A stretch of 45,044 nt of DNA. It comes from Pseudomonadota bacterium. Lineage in GTDB: Bacteria > Pseudomonadota > Gammaproteobacteria > Xanthomonadales > Rhodanobacteraceae. A model generated the notes under the pieces. The model was given only the letters and a program-made list of their open reading frames with translations, did not search any database and had not been told where the DNA came from. A program made the position numbers and the translations under genes. This document shows, piece after piece, positions 18,212 to 26,285 of this stretch. Where the stretch lies: positions 1 through 45,044 of the forward strand of contig JAKPAN010000091.1 in assembly GCA_029779475.1 (NCBI GenBank). Reading direction: 5' to 3'. The number at the start of each line of letters is the position of its first letter. The first letter of the stretch is position 1.

Positions 18212-19315
18212 ATGGATATCGGCTATTTCCTCAAATTGATGACCGAGAAGGGCGCCTCGGACATGTTTTTGACCACCGGCGCTCCGGTCAACATCAAGGT
18301 CGAGGGCAAGTTGTACCCGCTCGGCAACACGGGGCTGCCCAACGGCATGGTCAAGAAGATCGCATATTCGCTCATGGACGAAGGCCAAGTGCCGCAGTTC
18401 GAGAAGAACCTCGAATTGAACATGGCGATCGCGGTCAAGGACGCGGGCCGTTTCCGCGTCAACGTGTTCAAGCAGCGCGGCGAAGTCGGCATGGTGATCC
18501 GCGCGATCAAGAGCGAGATCCCATCGATCGAACAACTGCGCCTGCCGCAGCTGTTCAAGAACATCATCATGGAGCCGCGCGGGCTCGTGCTGCTCGTCGG
18601 CGCGACCGGGTCGGGCAAGTCGACCACGCTCGCCTCGATGATCGACCATCGCAACTCGAACACTTCGGGCCATATCCTCACCATCGAGGATCCGATCGAA
18701 TACCTCTACCGCCACAAGAAGTCGGTGGTGAACCAACGCGAAGTCGGCCTCGACACGCACAGCTTCCACGAGGCCCTGAAGAACGCGATGCGCGAAGCGC
18801 CCGACGTCATCCTCATCGGCGAAATCCGCGACGCCGCGACGATGGAAGCAGCGATCACGTTCTCCGAAACCGGCCACCTGTGCCTGGCGACGCTGCACTC
18901 CAACAACGCCGACCAGACCATCGAGCGCATCCTCAACTTCTTCCCCGAATCGGCGCACAAGAACATCCTCATGAACGTCGCGCTGAACCTGCGCGCGGTC
19001 ATCAGCCAGCGCCTGGTCATGGGCAAGGACGGCCGCCGCCTGCCCGCGGTCGAAGTGCTGCTCAACACGCCGCACATCCGCGACCTGCTGCGCCGCGGGC
19101 AAGTCCACGAGGTCAAGGAAGCGATGGATCGCAGCCTGCAGGAAGGCATGCAGACCTTCGACCAGTCGCTGTACGCGCTCTACAAGGAAGGCCGCATCGA
19201 ACTCGAAGAAGCGCTCAACCACGCCGACTCGCGCGATGGCCTAGCGCTCAAGGTGCGCCTGGCCGAAGGCGGTGAAACGCCGATGGCCGACACCTTCGAC
19301 ATGAACGCCTTCTGA
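18212..19315 (+). CDS. pilU: Type IV pilus retraction ATPase PilU
   Basis: Hexameric cytoplasmic ATPase of the GspE/PilT family that works with PilT in pilus retraction; 367 residues. The N-terminal PAS-like domain opens with YFLKLMTEKGASDMFLTTGAPVNIKVEG. Walker A is GATGSGKST (about residue 131), the Asp box is DPIEY, Walker B is DVILIGEIRD, and the His box is TGHLCLATLHSNNADQTIERILNFFPE. The last matches PilU, whereas PilT has VFGTLHTNSA. The C-terminal PilU extension (SRDGLALKVRLAEGG) is also present. The start is the ATG at 18212; a frame-open ATG at 18119 adds unlikely sequence. pilT is not next to it, although pilT and pilU are commonly neighbours. Ends before a strong terminator. Confidence 0.93.
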   Translation: MDIGYFLKLMTEKGASDMFLTTGAPVNIKVEGKLYPLGNTGLPNGMVKKIAYSLMDEGQVPQFEKNLELNMAIAVKDAGRFRVNVFKQRGEVGMVIRAIKSEIPSIEQLRLPQLFKNIIMEPRGLVLLVGATGSGKSTTLASMIDHRNSNTSGHILTIEDPIEYLYRHKKSVVNQREVGLDTHSFHEALKNAMREAPDVILIGEIRDAATMEAAITFSETGHLCLATLHSNNADQTIERILNFFPESAHKNILMNVALNLRAVISQRLVMGKDGRRLPAVEVLLNTPHIRDLLRRGQVHEVKEAMDRSLQEGMQTFDQSLYALYKEGRIELEEALNHADSRDGLALKVRLAEGGETPMADTFDMNAF

Positions 19316-19322
19316 TGCCGTC

Positions 19323-19353
19323 AGGCGGCGCGCACGCGCGCCGCCTGTTTTTT
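19323..19353 (+). terminator. Rho-independent terminator of pilU
   Basis: A 10-base-pair GC stem, AGGCGGCGCG (19323-19332) and its complement at 19337-19346, with a CACG loop, followed by G and six T residues (19348-19353). It starts 8 bases after the pilU stop codon and lies just beyond the convergent UPF0114 gene. Confidence 0.88.
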
Positions 19354-19355
19354 GC

Positions 19356-19982
19356 TCAGTGCGCCTTGGCTGCTGCGTGCCGCGCAGCACCGCCGTTCAT
19401 GATGCGGTCGGTGACGGCGATGCCGATCGCCGACAGCACGAACACGCAGTGGATGATGGTCTGCCACATCACGCCCGTCGTGGTCAGCGTGCTGCAACGC
19501 GGAGCCGCGACCGTGGTGGCCTTGATCAGCGCGAATTCCTCGGGCGTGCAGAACGGCAGGCCGCCGTCGCCGAGCGCGCCCGCGGCAATGAAGGTCTTGA
19601 GCAGATGGATCGAGCTGATGCCGATGATCGCCATCGCGAGCTTGACCTTGAGCACCGACGCATTGACGTGGCTCAGCCACTCCGGCTGATCCGGGTGGCT
19701 TTCGAGATTCAGCCGCGAAACGAAGGTTTCGTAACCGCCGACGATGACCATGACGAGCAGGTTCGAGATCATCACCACGTCGATCAGGCCGAGCACGATC
19801 AACATGATCTCCTGCTCGCCGAAATTCACCGCGCCGTGGATGAGGTGCCACAGCTCCTTGAGGAACAGCACCACGTAGACGCCCTGCGCCACGATCAGGC
19901 CGAGATACAGCGGCAACTGCAACCAGCGCGAGGAAAAAATCAGCGTGGGCAGCGGGGAAAGGGGGCGATTGGATGGGTTCAT
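19356..19982 (-). CDS. UPF0114 (YqhA-like) membrane protein
   Basis: Inner-membrane protein of 208 residues with about four hydrophobic helices ([60 protein letters not shown] and the C-terminal [20 protein letters not shown]). Family marks include the opening [14 protein letters not shown], the FVSRL segment and GISSIHLLK. It is slightly longer than E. coli YqhA because of an insert of about 25 residues before the last helix ([15 protein letters not shown]). UPF0114 has no firmly known function. The start is the ATG at 19982, 74 bases from the divergent ChaN-like gene; the spacer holds a GATAAT box (20011-20016) facing the latter. Confidence 0.82.
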   Translation of the reverse strand: MNPSNRPLSPLPTLIFSSRWLQLPLYLGLIVAQGVYVVLFLKELWHLIHGAVNFGEQEIMLIVLGLIDVVMISNLLVMVIVGGYETFVSRLNLESHPDQPEWLSHVNASVLKVKLAMAIIGISSIHLLKTFIAAGALGDGGLPFCTPEEFALIKATTVAAPRCSTLTTTGVMWQTIIHCVFVLSAIGIAVTDRIMNGGAARHAAAKAH

Positions 19983-20056
19983 CGTTTGTCGAAGGTGGGG
20001 AACTCGCCGCGATAATACCGTGTCCCTGTAAAACCCAAGCCGATCGCGGGAAACCG

Positions 20057-20932
20057 ATGAAACGTTCAACCATGCAGCGCACGTTCGCGTTGTACGCCAT
20101 TTCCATTGCCGCTCTTTTTGCGGCTGCAAATCTGGCGAATGCCGCGCAGCCGAGCGTGTGCACGCCGATCGCGAACGCGGCGCCGCTGTTGCATCCGGAT
20201 GCGCTCGTGCTGCTCGGTGAGATGCACGGCTCGCAGGAAAGCCCGCGCTTCACCGCCGACCTCATCTGCGCCGCGGCGACGCGTGCATCCGTGATTCTCG
20301 GCCTGGAAATCCCACGCGACGAGCAGGCGCGCATCGACGGCTATCTCGCTTCACACGGCACAGCCGACGATCGCTCGCGCGTCCTCACCGGCGCGTTCTG
20401 GACGCGGCCGATGCAAGACGGCCGCAGCAGCCAAGCGATGCTCGACCTCATCGAGCGCATGCGCGACTTGCGTACGCAGGGCCGCGACATACGCATCGTC
20501 GCGCTCGACCGCGCCACGGGCGATCCGACGGATCGAGACAAAGTCATGGCCACGCGATTGCGCGCGGCGAAAATCGCTGCGCCGAAAGCGATCGTCATCG
20601 CACTCACCGGCAACCTCCATAACAGCCTCGCGCCGGAGGGCGCGTCGGCGCCGATGGGCGCGCGATTGCGCAATCTGATGCCGACTGCACTGACGGTGTC
20701 ATACACGAGCGGACGGATTTGGGCGTGCATGCCCGATTGCGGCATGCACGCCATCGACGGCAGCAAGAAAAGCGCTGCCGCGTGGTCGATCGAACTCGAA
20801 CCGGCATCCATAGGCGATCGCCGCTGGAACGGCATCTTCCATGTCGGCGCGTTACACGCTTCGCAGCCTGCGGTTGCCGATCCGCATGCGCCGCCACCGA
20901 ACGCCGAAACAGGGGCGATGCCGATCTACTGA
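20057..20932 (+). CDS. Exported ChaN/Tiki-superfamily protein
   Basis: Periplasmic or secreted protein of 291 residues. A signal peptide ([25 protein letters not shown], type I, no lipobox) precedes a ChaN-like domain. [18 protein letters not shown] (about 47-64) is the conserved LGExH-x motif of the heme-binding uptake/Tiki superfamily, followed by [27 protein letters not shown] and [11 protein letters not shown] (the second G-N-x-H motif). These motifs carry the metal/heme or catalytic histidines in ChaN, EreA and Tiki proteins. The start is the ATG at 20057; a second ATG at 20072 would still give a signal peptide. C-terminal Pro-rich tail. Substrate unknown; iron/heme handling is possible by family but not shown. 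Confidence 0.72.
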   Translation: MKRSTMQRTFALYAISIAALFAAANLANAAQPSVCTPIANAAPLLHPDALVLLGEMHGSQESPRFTADLICAAATRASVILGLEIPRDEQARIDGYLASHGTADDRSRVLTGAFWTRPMQDGRSSQAMLDLIERMRDLRTQGRDIRIVALDRATGDPTDRDKVMATRLRAAKIAAPKAIVIALTGNLHNSLAPEGASAPMGARLRNLMPTALTVSYTSGRIWACMPDCGMHAIDGSKKSAAAWSIELEPASIGDRRWNGIFHVGALHASQPAVADPHAPPPNAETGAMPIY

Positions 20933-20954
20933 TGCGGCGGCAGTCGTCGGTGCG

Positions 20955-21680
20955 TCAGGGTTTCTTCGCCGGCACCGCGTAAAGCTTTTCCGCGGGCTGG
21001 AACAGGATCCACGAGGTCGCGATGTACTTGTCGCCGCCGGTCGGGCGATTGCCGCGGTGCGTGTGCGTGAAGCCGGCGGGGGCGAGCAGCAGCGATCCGG
21101 TTTTCGGTGCGATGCGCCGGTTCTGGAAATGGAATTCCGTTTCGCCGTCGCCGAAACCGTCGTTGAGGTAGATCGTCCACAGCAGCACGCGGTGCAGGCG
21201 ATCGGTGTCGCCGACGCGCGGCGAAATCTCGCTGTGCCAGTACGGATAGCCGCCGACGTCGGCGAGATAGCGCTGGATGTTGATGTCGCCGGGGCGGAAC
21301 AGCTGCACGATCAGGTTCTGCAACTGCGCGTCGTCCATCGCGCGGATGCCGTCGGCGTCGAGCATCGAACTCGCGCCGGTCTGTCCGTCGATCTTCGTGA
21401 GCATGAGCGGCGCGAGCGCGAGATACGCGTACTTGCGCACGTAGGCGATCATGCCGCGCATGACGGCGGTATTGAGCGCGTTTTCGGCGGGTTTCCATTC
21501 GGGAAGACGGCTGATGCTGATGTCCCAGCTGTCCTTGAGCGTCGTATTGACGCCGCCGCCGGTGGCGCCGCGCACGATTCTGCCGCTCGCCGAATACGCG
21601 GCGATCAATTCGGCGCAGGCGCGCGGGTCGAGCGCGTCCTCGTAGACCTCGATGAAGTCCGCGCCCGCGCCGGCGTTCAT
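20955..21680 (-). CDS. 2-oxoglutarate/Fe(II)-dependent oxygenase (prolyl-4-hydroxylase-like)
   Basis: Protein of 241 residues. The C-terminal half matches the PF13640/P4H double-stranded beta helix: PYWHSEI (first iron ligand pair), [56 protein letters not shown], with the distal His in HTHRG and the 2OG-binding Lys in DKYIATSW. The metal motif reads H-S-E where most relatives have H-x-D. The N-terminal half is helical. The ATG overlaps the fbp stop (ATGA), so it is translationally coupled to fructose-bisphosphatase. The target (protein or small molecule) is unknown. Confidence 0.75.
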   Translation of the reverse strand: MNAGAGADFIEVYEDALDPRACAELIAAYSASGRIVRGATGGGVNTTLKDSWDISISRLPEWKPAENALNTAVMRGMIAYVRKYAYLALAPLMLTKIDGQTGASSMLDADGIRAMDDAQLQNLIVQLFRPGDINIQRYLADVGGYPYWHSEISPRVGDTDRLHRVLLWTIYLNDGFGDGETEFHFQNRRIAPKTGSLLLAPAGFTHTHRGNRPTGGDKYIATSWILFQPAEKLYAVPAKKP

Positions 21681-22696
21681 GCGTCGGCCTCGCGATGATA
21701 CGCAGTGGCGCGTTCGACTTCGTTCTTCGAACCGAGAAACACGGGCACGCGCTGGTGCAGTTTTTCCGGCTGGATGTCGAGGATGCGCACGCGCCCCGTC
21801 GTCGCCGCGCCGCCGGCCTGTTCGACAATCATCGCCATCGGGTTCGCCTCGTACATGAGACGCAATTTGCCGGGTTTCGACGGGTCTTTCAGGTCACGCG
21901 GATAGATGAAGATGCCGCCGCGCGTGAGGATGCGGTGCACGTCGGCGACCATCGACGCGACCCAGCGCATGTTGAAGTCGCGGCCGCGCGGGCCGGTTTT
22001 TCCGGCGAGCATTTCGTCGATGTAGCGCTTCATCGGCGCTTCCCAATGGCGCATGTTCGACATGTTGATCGCGAATTCGGACGTGTCTTCCGGAATCTTC
22101 ACGTTCGAGCCGGTGAGGATGAAACTGCCCTGCTCGCGGTCGAGCGTGAAGACGTGCACGCCGTCGCCGAGCGTGAGCACGAGTACCGTGCTCGATCCGT
22201 AGACCGCGTAACCCGCGGCGACCTGTTTCGTGCCCGGCTGCAAAAATGCCTTTTCATCGGGATTCTTCACGCCTTCCGGGCAGCGCAGTACCGAGAAGAT
22301 CGTGCCGACGGAAATGTTGACGTCGATGTTCGAGGAACCATCGAGCGGATCGAACACGAGCAGATATTCGCCTTTCGGATAGCGATCCGGAATCGGATGT
22401 GGATCGTCCATTTCCTCCGAGGCGAGCGCGGCGAGATGGCCGCCCCAGGCGTTGGCGTCGAGCAGGATCTCGTTGGAGAGGACATCGAGCTTCTTCTGCG
22501 TCTCGCCCTGCACGTTCTCTGTCTCCGCGCTGCCGAGCACGCCGCCGAGCGCGCCTTTGCCGACCGCGATCGAGATGCGCTTGCAAGCCCGCGCGACGAC
22601 TTCGATGAGCAGGCGCAAGTCGGCGTTGATGTGGCCCTTCTCGCGCTGCTGCTCGATCAGGAAACGGGTCAGCGAAACAGGCGCATTCGGCTTCAT
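21677..22696 (-). CDS. fbp: Fructose-1,6-bisphosphatase class I
   Basis: Cytosolic gluconeogenic enzyme removing the 1-phosphate of fructose 1,6-bisphosphate; 339 residues, normal for class I. The metal-binding signature is intact: SEEMDDP (about 92-98), [23 protein letters not shown] (Asp and Glu ligands, about 113-135). Substrate-binding [21 protein letters not shown] is also present. The start is the ATG at 22696 ([17 protein letters not shown]), with upstream in-frame sequence unlike the family. Followed with a four-base overlap by the 2OG oxygenase gene; divergent from the VOC gene. Confidence 0.96.
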   Translation of the reverse strand: MKPNAPVSLTRFLIEQQREKGHINADLRLLIEVVARACKRISIAVGKGALGGVLGSAETENVQGETQKKLDVLSNEILLDANAWGGHLAALASEEMDDPHPIPDRYPKGEYLLVFDPLDGSSNIDVNISVGTIFSVLRCPEGVKNPDEKAFLQPGTKQVAAGYAVYGSSTVLVLTLGDGVHVFTLDREQGSFILTGSNVKIPEDTSEFAINMSNMRHWEAPMKRYIDEMLAGKTGPRGRDFNMRWVASMVADVHRILTRGGIFIYPRDLKDPSKPGKLRLMYEANPMAMIVEQAGGAATTGRVRILDIQPEKLHQRVPVFLGSKNEVERATAYHREADA

Positions 22697-22831
22697 CGGG
22701 TCGACTCCGGCGGCAAAGAGTGCATTGTCGCGTCGGCGCGCGCGGCCTGCAAAGGCTGCTGCCAATACGCTGTCAGCAGGACCGGCGCAGGCTGTGCAGC
22801 GTGCAATCGCGCACGACTTCCGGAGTCACCC

Positions 22832-23206
22832 ATGCTCAACACGAACGTTCCCGCCTGGTTCGAGATCCCGACCGAAAACCTCGACCGCGCGCAGCAGTTC
22901 TACGAAACCGTGCTCGGCCAGCCGCTCGCGCGGCAGAATTTCTCCGGCGTCGACATGGCCGTGATGCGCGGCGGCGGCAAGCCCCATTCCAGCGGCGCGC
23001 TGATCGCGCTCGAGGACGTGCAGCCGTCCGTGCAGGGCAGCATCGTCTACATCGGCGTCGACGCCCTTGCCCCCGTGCTCGAGCGCGCGCAGGCACATGG
23101 CGCCGACATCTTCGTGCCGCGCACCGCGCTGCCGGAAGGCATGGGTTGGTTCGCCCAGTTCCGCGATTGCGAAGGCAACCGCGTCGGCCTGTGGTCGCCG
23201 GTCTAA
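22832..23206 (+). CDS. VOC-family (glyoxalase/dioxygenase superfamily) protein
   Basis: Protein of 124 residues with a single vicinal-oxygen-chelate domain: PAWFEIPTENLDRAQQFYETVLGQPL (first beta-alpha-beta unit), SGALIALEDVQ, YIGVDALAPVLERAQAHGADI and MGWFAQFRDCEGNRVGLWSP (second unit). This is the YaeR/PhnB-like group in which the terminal D-x-E-G-N-x-x-G-L-W motif is conserved. The enzyme activity is not predictable. The ATG at 22832 has GGAG upstream; the long open frame before it is an artefact of GC-rich antisense to fbp. The WYL regulator follows 133 bases later on the same strand, a pairing seen widely, so that protein may control it. Confidence 0.8.
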   Translation: MLNTNVPAWFEIPTENLDRAQQFYETVLGQPLARQNFSGVDMAVMRGGGKPHSSGALIALEDVQPSVQGSIVYIGVDALAPVLERAQAHGADIFVPRTALPEGMGWFAQFRDCEGNRVGLWSPV

Positions 23207-23339
23207 CCGCGCTGCGCGGCAACCGCCGGCTTGGCGCCGCTGGCATTTCGCCGGCGGCGTCGCCGTGGGGCAACGTCTTGTTTCCTCTCCAAGGCCGCAT
23301 CGCTTTGCGCCGGACCGCAGTCGCGGCGATCATCGACCC

Positions 23340-24032
23340 ATGCGTCGTGCCGACCGACTGTTCCTCGTCATCCATGCCCTGCGCGGCCGTCGCACCGCCT
23401 TGCAGGCGCGCGGCCTGGCGGAAACGCTCGGCGTCTCGCTGCGCACGGTCTACCGCGATATCGCCGACCTGCAGCGGTCCGGCGTGCCGATCGAGGGCGA
23501 GGCGGGTGTCGGCTATCTACTGCGCAAGGGCTCGGACATTCCGCCGCTGATGTTCACTGCCGACGAACTGGAGGCTTTGGTGGTCGGCACGCGCTTTGTC
23601 AAAGCATTCGCGGGCAAGCGGCTGCACCAGGGCGCGCAGACCGCACTGCTCAAGATCGAAGCCGTGCTGCCGCCGGAATTGCAGGCGCGCGCCTTGCGTT
23701 CGCGCATTTTCGCGCCGACCGGTTGGCGCGCTGCAGCCTCCGATTCGATCGATCGCCTGCACGCGGCGATCGGTGCTCACCAGGTTCTTCGACTGGACTA
23801 CCGCGACGAAGCGGGTTCGCAGACCCTGCGCGAGGTGGAGCCGCTCTGCCTCGCATTCTGGGGCGGCGCGTGGACGCTCGGTGCATGGTGCCGCCTGCGC
23901 TCGGACTTCCGCAATTTCCGCCCGGATCGCATCGTCGCGTTCGAATGTTCAGGCGAAATCTTCTCCGAGACCTCCGGACGCGACTTGTCCGCCTACCTGC
24001 GCGCCGTTGGGGTCAACGGCGAACTGGCCTGA
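23340..24032 (+). CDS. YafY-type transcriptional regulator (HTH_11 + WYL domain)
   Basis: DNA-binding regulator of 230 residues. The N-terminal winged helix-turn-helix reads MRRADRLFLVIHALRGRRTALQARGLAETLGVSLRTVYRDIADLQRSGVPIEGEAGVGYLLRK (given here as the region 1-62; the recognition helix is SLRTVYRDIADL). An HTH-to-WYL linker follows with PLMFTADELEALVVG. The WYL domain spans about residues 135-215 (LRLDYRDEAGSQTLREVEPLCLAFWGGAWTLGAWCR), where the canonical W-Y-L becomes F-W-x-W-x-L-x-A-W-C. WYL domains bind small ligands or nucleic acid. The start is the ATG at 23340. It probably regulates the upstream VOC gene; this is inferred from the pairing only. Confidence 0.85.
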   Translation: MRRADRLFLVIHALRGRRTALQARGLAETLGVSLRTVYRDIADLQRSGVPIEGEAGVGYLLRKGSDIPPLMFTADELEALVVGTRFVKAFAGKRLHQGAQTALLKIEAVLPPELQARALRSRIFAPTGWRAAASDSIDRLHAAIGAHQVLRLDYRDEAGSQTLREVEPLCLAFWGGAWTLGAWCRLRSDFRNFRPDRIVAFECSGEIFSETSGRDLSAYLRAVGVNGELA

Positions 24033-24047
24033 CGAGCGCTGGCGCGG

Positions 24048-25004
24048 CTAGCGAAAAGCACGCGCCAACGTCGGATCCAGTGACGCCATGAAGGTCTCGA
24101 CCGCCGTGTTGTAGGCGCCCGGCGTGCCCAGGCGTTCGTTGATCTGTTCGTGCGAAAGCGCTTGCGGCAACACTTCGACGCGGTTGCCCAACGCAGCCGC
24201 ACGCGCGGCGAAACGCTGCGTGGGATCGCAGGGCCTGTCGCGACGTTTACTGGAACACACCGCCAACAGCGGCGGCGCACCCGCCACGAGCTGATCGAGC
24301 GGCGAGAGCGCGCGCCAACGCGCGGGATCGTTGCCGAGGGCCTCGTCGTAAAGTGCCAGATGTCTTTCCCGCATCAACGCCGGCACATCAAGCACCGCGC
24401 TATCCAGCGACACCGCGCCGAGCCACGGCAACGCGCCAGCTTGGCGCGCTTTTGCGGGCGAGGCATCGAGCAGATCGATCAGGTGCGCGCCGGCGGAATG
24501 CCCCATCAGCACGATCTTGCCAGCGTCACCACCCCATTCCGCGGCGTGGCGCTGCACGAACACGAGCGCCTGGAGCACATCGGCGAGCTGATCTTCGACA
24601 GGCGTCGGCAGCAGGCGGTAGTCGATCGACACGAGCACGATGCCGCGCGGTGCCCAGCGCGACACCTTGTTCTCCACGACGGGACTCGCCGCCTTGTCAC
24701 CCATGCGCCACGCGCCGCCGTGCACCATGAGCACGATCGGAGCTCGCTCAAGCGGGCGATCGGATCGATACACGTCGAGTTTCTGCTTCGCGTCGGAACC
24801 GTAGGCGACGTCGCGCAGCACGCGTACGCCGGGAGGGAGTTCCGGAGCGGTGCTGCGCGACGCCGTTTCCGCGCGACGCTGCAAAAGACGGTCGCGCAGC
24901 GGGCCCGCCGCGGCGACCGTGGCAACGACCATCGACAGCGCAACCAGCACGCACGCGCAGCGGAACGCCCCGGCGCGCACGGGGCTAGAAAGTCTCAATG
25001 GCAC
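24048..25004 (-). CDS. Exported alpha/beta hydrolase (BD-FAE/esterase-like)
   Basis: Hydrolase of 318 residues with an N-terminal signal or anchor (FRCACVLVALSMVVATVAAAG, about 14-34). The alpha/beta-hydrolase core has the oxyanion motif HGGAW (residues 95-99), nucleophile elbow GHSAGAH with Ser170, and a likely catalytic His in ALSHEQIN. It belongs to the hormone-sensitive-lipase/BD-FAE (PF20434) group of carboxylesterases. The start is probably the GTG at 25004, overlapping the end of the repeat-protein gene by 10 bases and preceded by AGGAAA; a GTG at 24980 is an alternative. It is the last of three same-strand exported-protein genes divergent from a two-component system. Substrate unknown. 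Confidence 0.78.
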   Translation of the reverse strand: MPLRLSSPVRAGAFRCACVLVALSMVVATVAAAGPLRDRLLQRRAETASRSTAPELPPGVRVLRDVAYGSDAKQKLDVYRSDRPLERAPIVLMVHGGAWRMGDKAASPVVENKVSRWAPRGIVLVSIDYRLLPTPVEDQLADVLQALVFVQRHAAEWGGDAGKIVLMGHSAGAHLIDLLDASPAKARQAGALPWLGAVSLDSAVLDVPALMRERHLALYDEALGNDPARWRALSPLDQLVAGAPPLLAVCSSKRRDRPCDPTQRFAARAAALGNRVEVLPQALSHEQINERLGTPGAYNTAVETFMASLDPTLARAFR

Positions 25005-25600
25005 GGAATTTCGTTTCCTGCGGAGTCATGGCAAGTGCCGGTATGCGTGATGCCCTTGCCGCGCGTCCAGTCTGTTTGCCCGTTGTATGTGCTGCCATTC
25101 GCGGAAGTTGCCGACGATGCATGCGAGCCGCTGCCGTTGGAAGCATTGGTGTTGCCTTGGTAGGACGCGCCATTCGCGGCGTTCGCCTGCGTGCTGCGGC
25201 CACCGCTGGTGGGGCCGTCGGCGTTCCGCGTGAAGCCACCGGAGCTGTTCAGCGATCCGCCATTGGCGCCCTGAGCAGAAGCTCCCGACTGGTGCGACGC
25301 CGAACCATCTGAGTTGACGGTGGTGTTGCCGCTGCGGTTGTAACTGCCGCCATTCGGGCTGTAACCGCGGGCGCCACTGGCGGCGCTGACATTTCCTGCG
25401 CCATCCGTTGTGACTCCGCGCGCGCGTACACCGGCAGCGCCATTCGGCCCGCGGTATGCAGCAGCGCTGCCAGCGGTGACGCCGCCAGCGGCATTGACGG
25501 CAGCGCCACGCACCTTGACGCGACCGGCGGCACCTGCCGGCGTGGCCGCCAGCGTCAATGCGGCCACGGCGGACAACAGGACCAGATTGAACGTCTTCAT
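24995..25600 (-). CDS. Secreted Gly/Ser/Asn-rich repeat protein
   Basis: Protein of 201 residues not assigned to a known family. A clear signal peptide (MKTFNLVLLSAVAALTLAATPAGAA) is followed by about five degenerate tandem units of 25-32 residues. They begin with an NG-x-S/A element (PNGAAG, PNGGSYN, ANGGSLN, ANGASYQ, ANGSTYN) and carry a DG/NG turn in the middle (TDGAGN, SDGSAS, ADGPTS). Composition is Gly, Ser, Asn, Ala and Thr with few hydrophobics, like secreted fibre, adhesin or amyloid-type proteins. The C-terminus differs: DWTRGKGITHTGTCHDSAGN plus a last Cys, possibly a disulfide. AGGAG precedes the ATG at 25600. It follows the Spy-like gene by 44 bases. Function unknown. Confidence 0.7.
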   Translation of the reverse strand: MKTFNLVLLSAVAALTLAATPAGAAGRVKVRGAAVNAAGGVTAGSAAAYRGPNGAAGVRARGVTTDGAGNVSAASGARGYSPNGGSYNRSGNTTVNSDGSASHQSGASAQGANGGSLNSSGGFTRNADGPTSGGRSTQANAANGASYQGNTNASNGSGSHASSATSANGSTYNGQTDWTRGKGITHTGTCHDSAGNEIPCH

Positions 25601-25644
25601 GAATGCACTCCTGGAAAAGTGAAATGGATGGGGCGAGGAACCAC

Positions 25645-26091
25645 TCAGAACGACGAGGACATTTCGAGCATCGCCGCACGCAGATGCGTCAGTCGATCCA
25701 GCCGGTCGCTGGCCGACGCATGCAGCCGGGCTTGCGCCTCCGGCGCCAGGCTCCGATAGAACGCGAGCTTGCGGTCCCGCAAGGCGCGCGAGGCGGCGAG
25801 ATGAGCATCCACTTCGCGGTCGATTCCGCCGGCGAAAGTGTCGAAATCGGCCGTGTTGCTGGACAACAACGTCTGCAAGGCAGCCATTTCCCGCTGCACG
25901 TCGGCGCGCGCCACGGCGCGTTGCTGCAAGGTATCCGCACGCAACGAATCCCACTGCGCGGCCTCACTGCCGCCGAGACCGAGGTCCGCGGAAGTGGGAG
26001 GCGCAAACCCTTGCGCGCGCACGCCCGCGATGGCGACAGCGCAGGTACCGGCCAGCGCGCCGGCAACGCAAACTGCGTGGATCATTTTCAT
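25645..26091 (-). CDS. Spy/CpxP-like periplasmic protein
   Basis: Protein of 148 residues with a signal peptide (MKMIHAVCVAGALAGTCAVAIAGVRAQ) and an all-helical mature part. The sequence FYRSLAPEAQARLHASASDRLDRLTHLRAAMLEM (about 108-142) resembles the LTPxQ-x-F/L element of the Spy/CpxP/CnrX heavy-metal-sensor superfamily. Members are periplasmic chaperones or signal modulators that bind sensor kinases. The ATG at 26091 has AGGAG 9 bases upstream. It is divergent, with 194 bases between, from an OmpR/EnvZ-type regulator pair, the same geometry as cpxP and cpxRA of E. coli. A role as modulator or target of that pair is an inference from context. Confidence 0.68.
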   Translation of the reverse strand: MKMIHAVCVAGALAGTCAVAIAGVRAQGFAPPTSADLGLGGSEAAQWDSLRADTLQQRAVARADVQREMAALQTLLSSNTADFDTFAGGIDREVDAHLAASRALRDRKLAFYRSLAPEAQARLHASASDRLDRLTHLRAAMLEMSSSF

Positions 26092-26179
26092 GGCAATGCT
26101 CCTGTTTCGACCGGGCCGGTGATCAAGCCCGGCGCCAGCATCGCCCACAGGCGTCCACGACAGGTTTCCGAGAACCGCG

Positions 26180-26230
26180 CATTTGCAAATGGACATTGCA
26201 AAACCCGCGTCCGGAAACATTCGCTTGCAT
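26180..26230. promoter_or_regulatory. Repeated TTGCAAA sites in divergent promoter region
   Basis: Between the Spy-like gene and the response regulator lies a 12-base perfect palindrome, CATTTGCAAATG (26180-26191). A second TTGCAAA copy lies 13 bases from the first (26183-26189 and 26196-26202), and a partial TTGCATTT at 26225-26232. This is AT-rich against the local background and well placed to control both directions. Binding by the neighbouring OmpR-type regulator is a guess. Confidence 0.4.
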
Positions 26231-26285
26231 TTTCGGTGGGCGGCCGTGGATTGCGCTCCTCGTCCCGGCGACGACAATGCGCGCC

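Noticed and set aside
21695-22831. A long open extension upstream of the VOC protein in frame
   Set aside because: It is antisense to fbp; the VOC domain starts at the ATG at 22832 with its own ribosome site.
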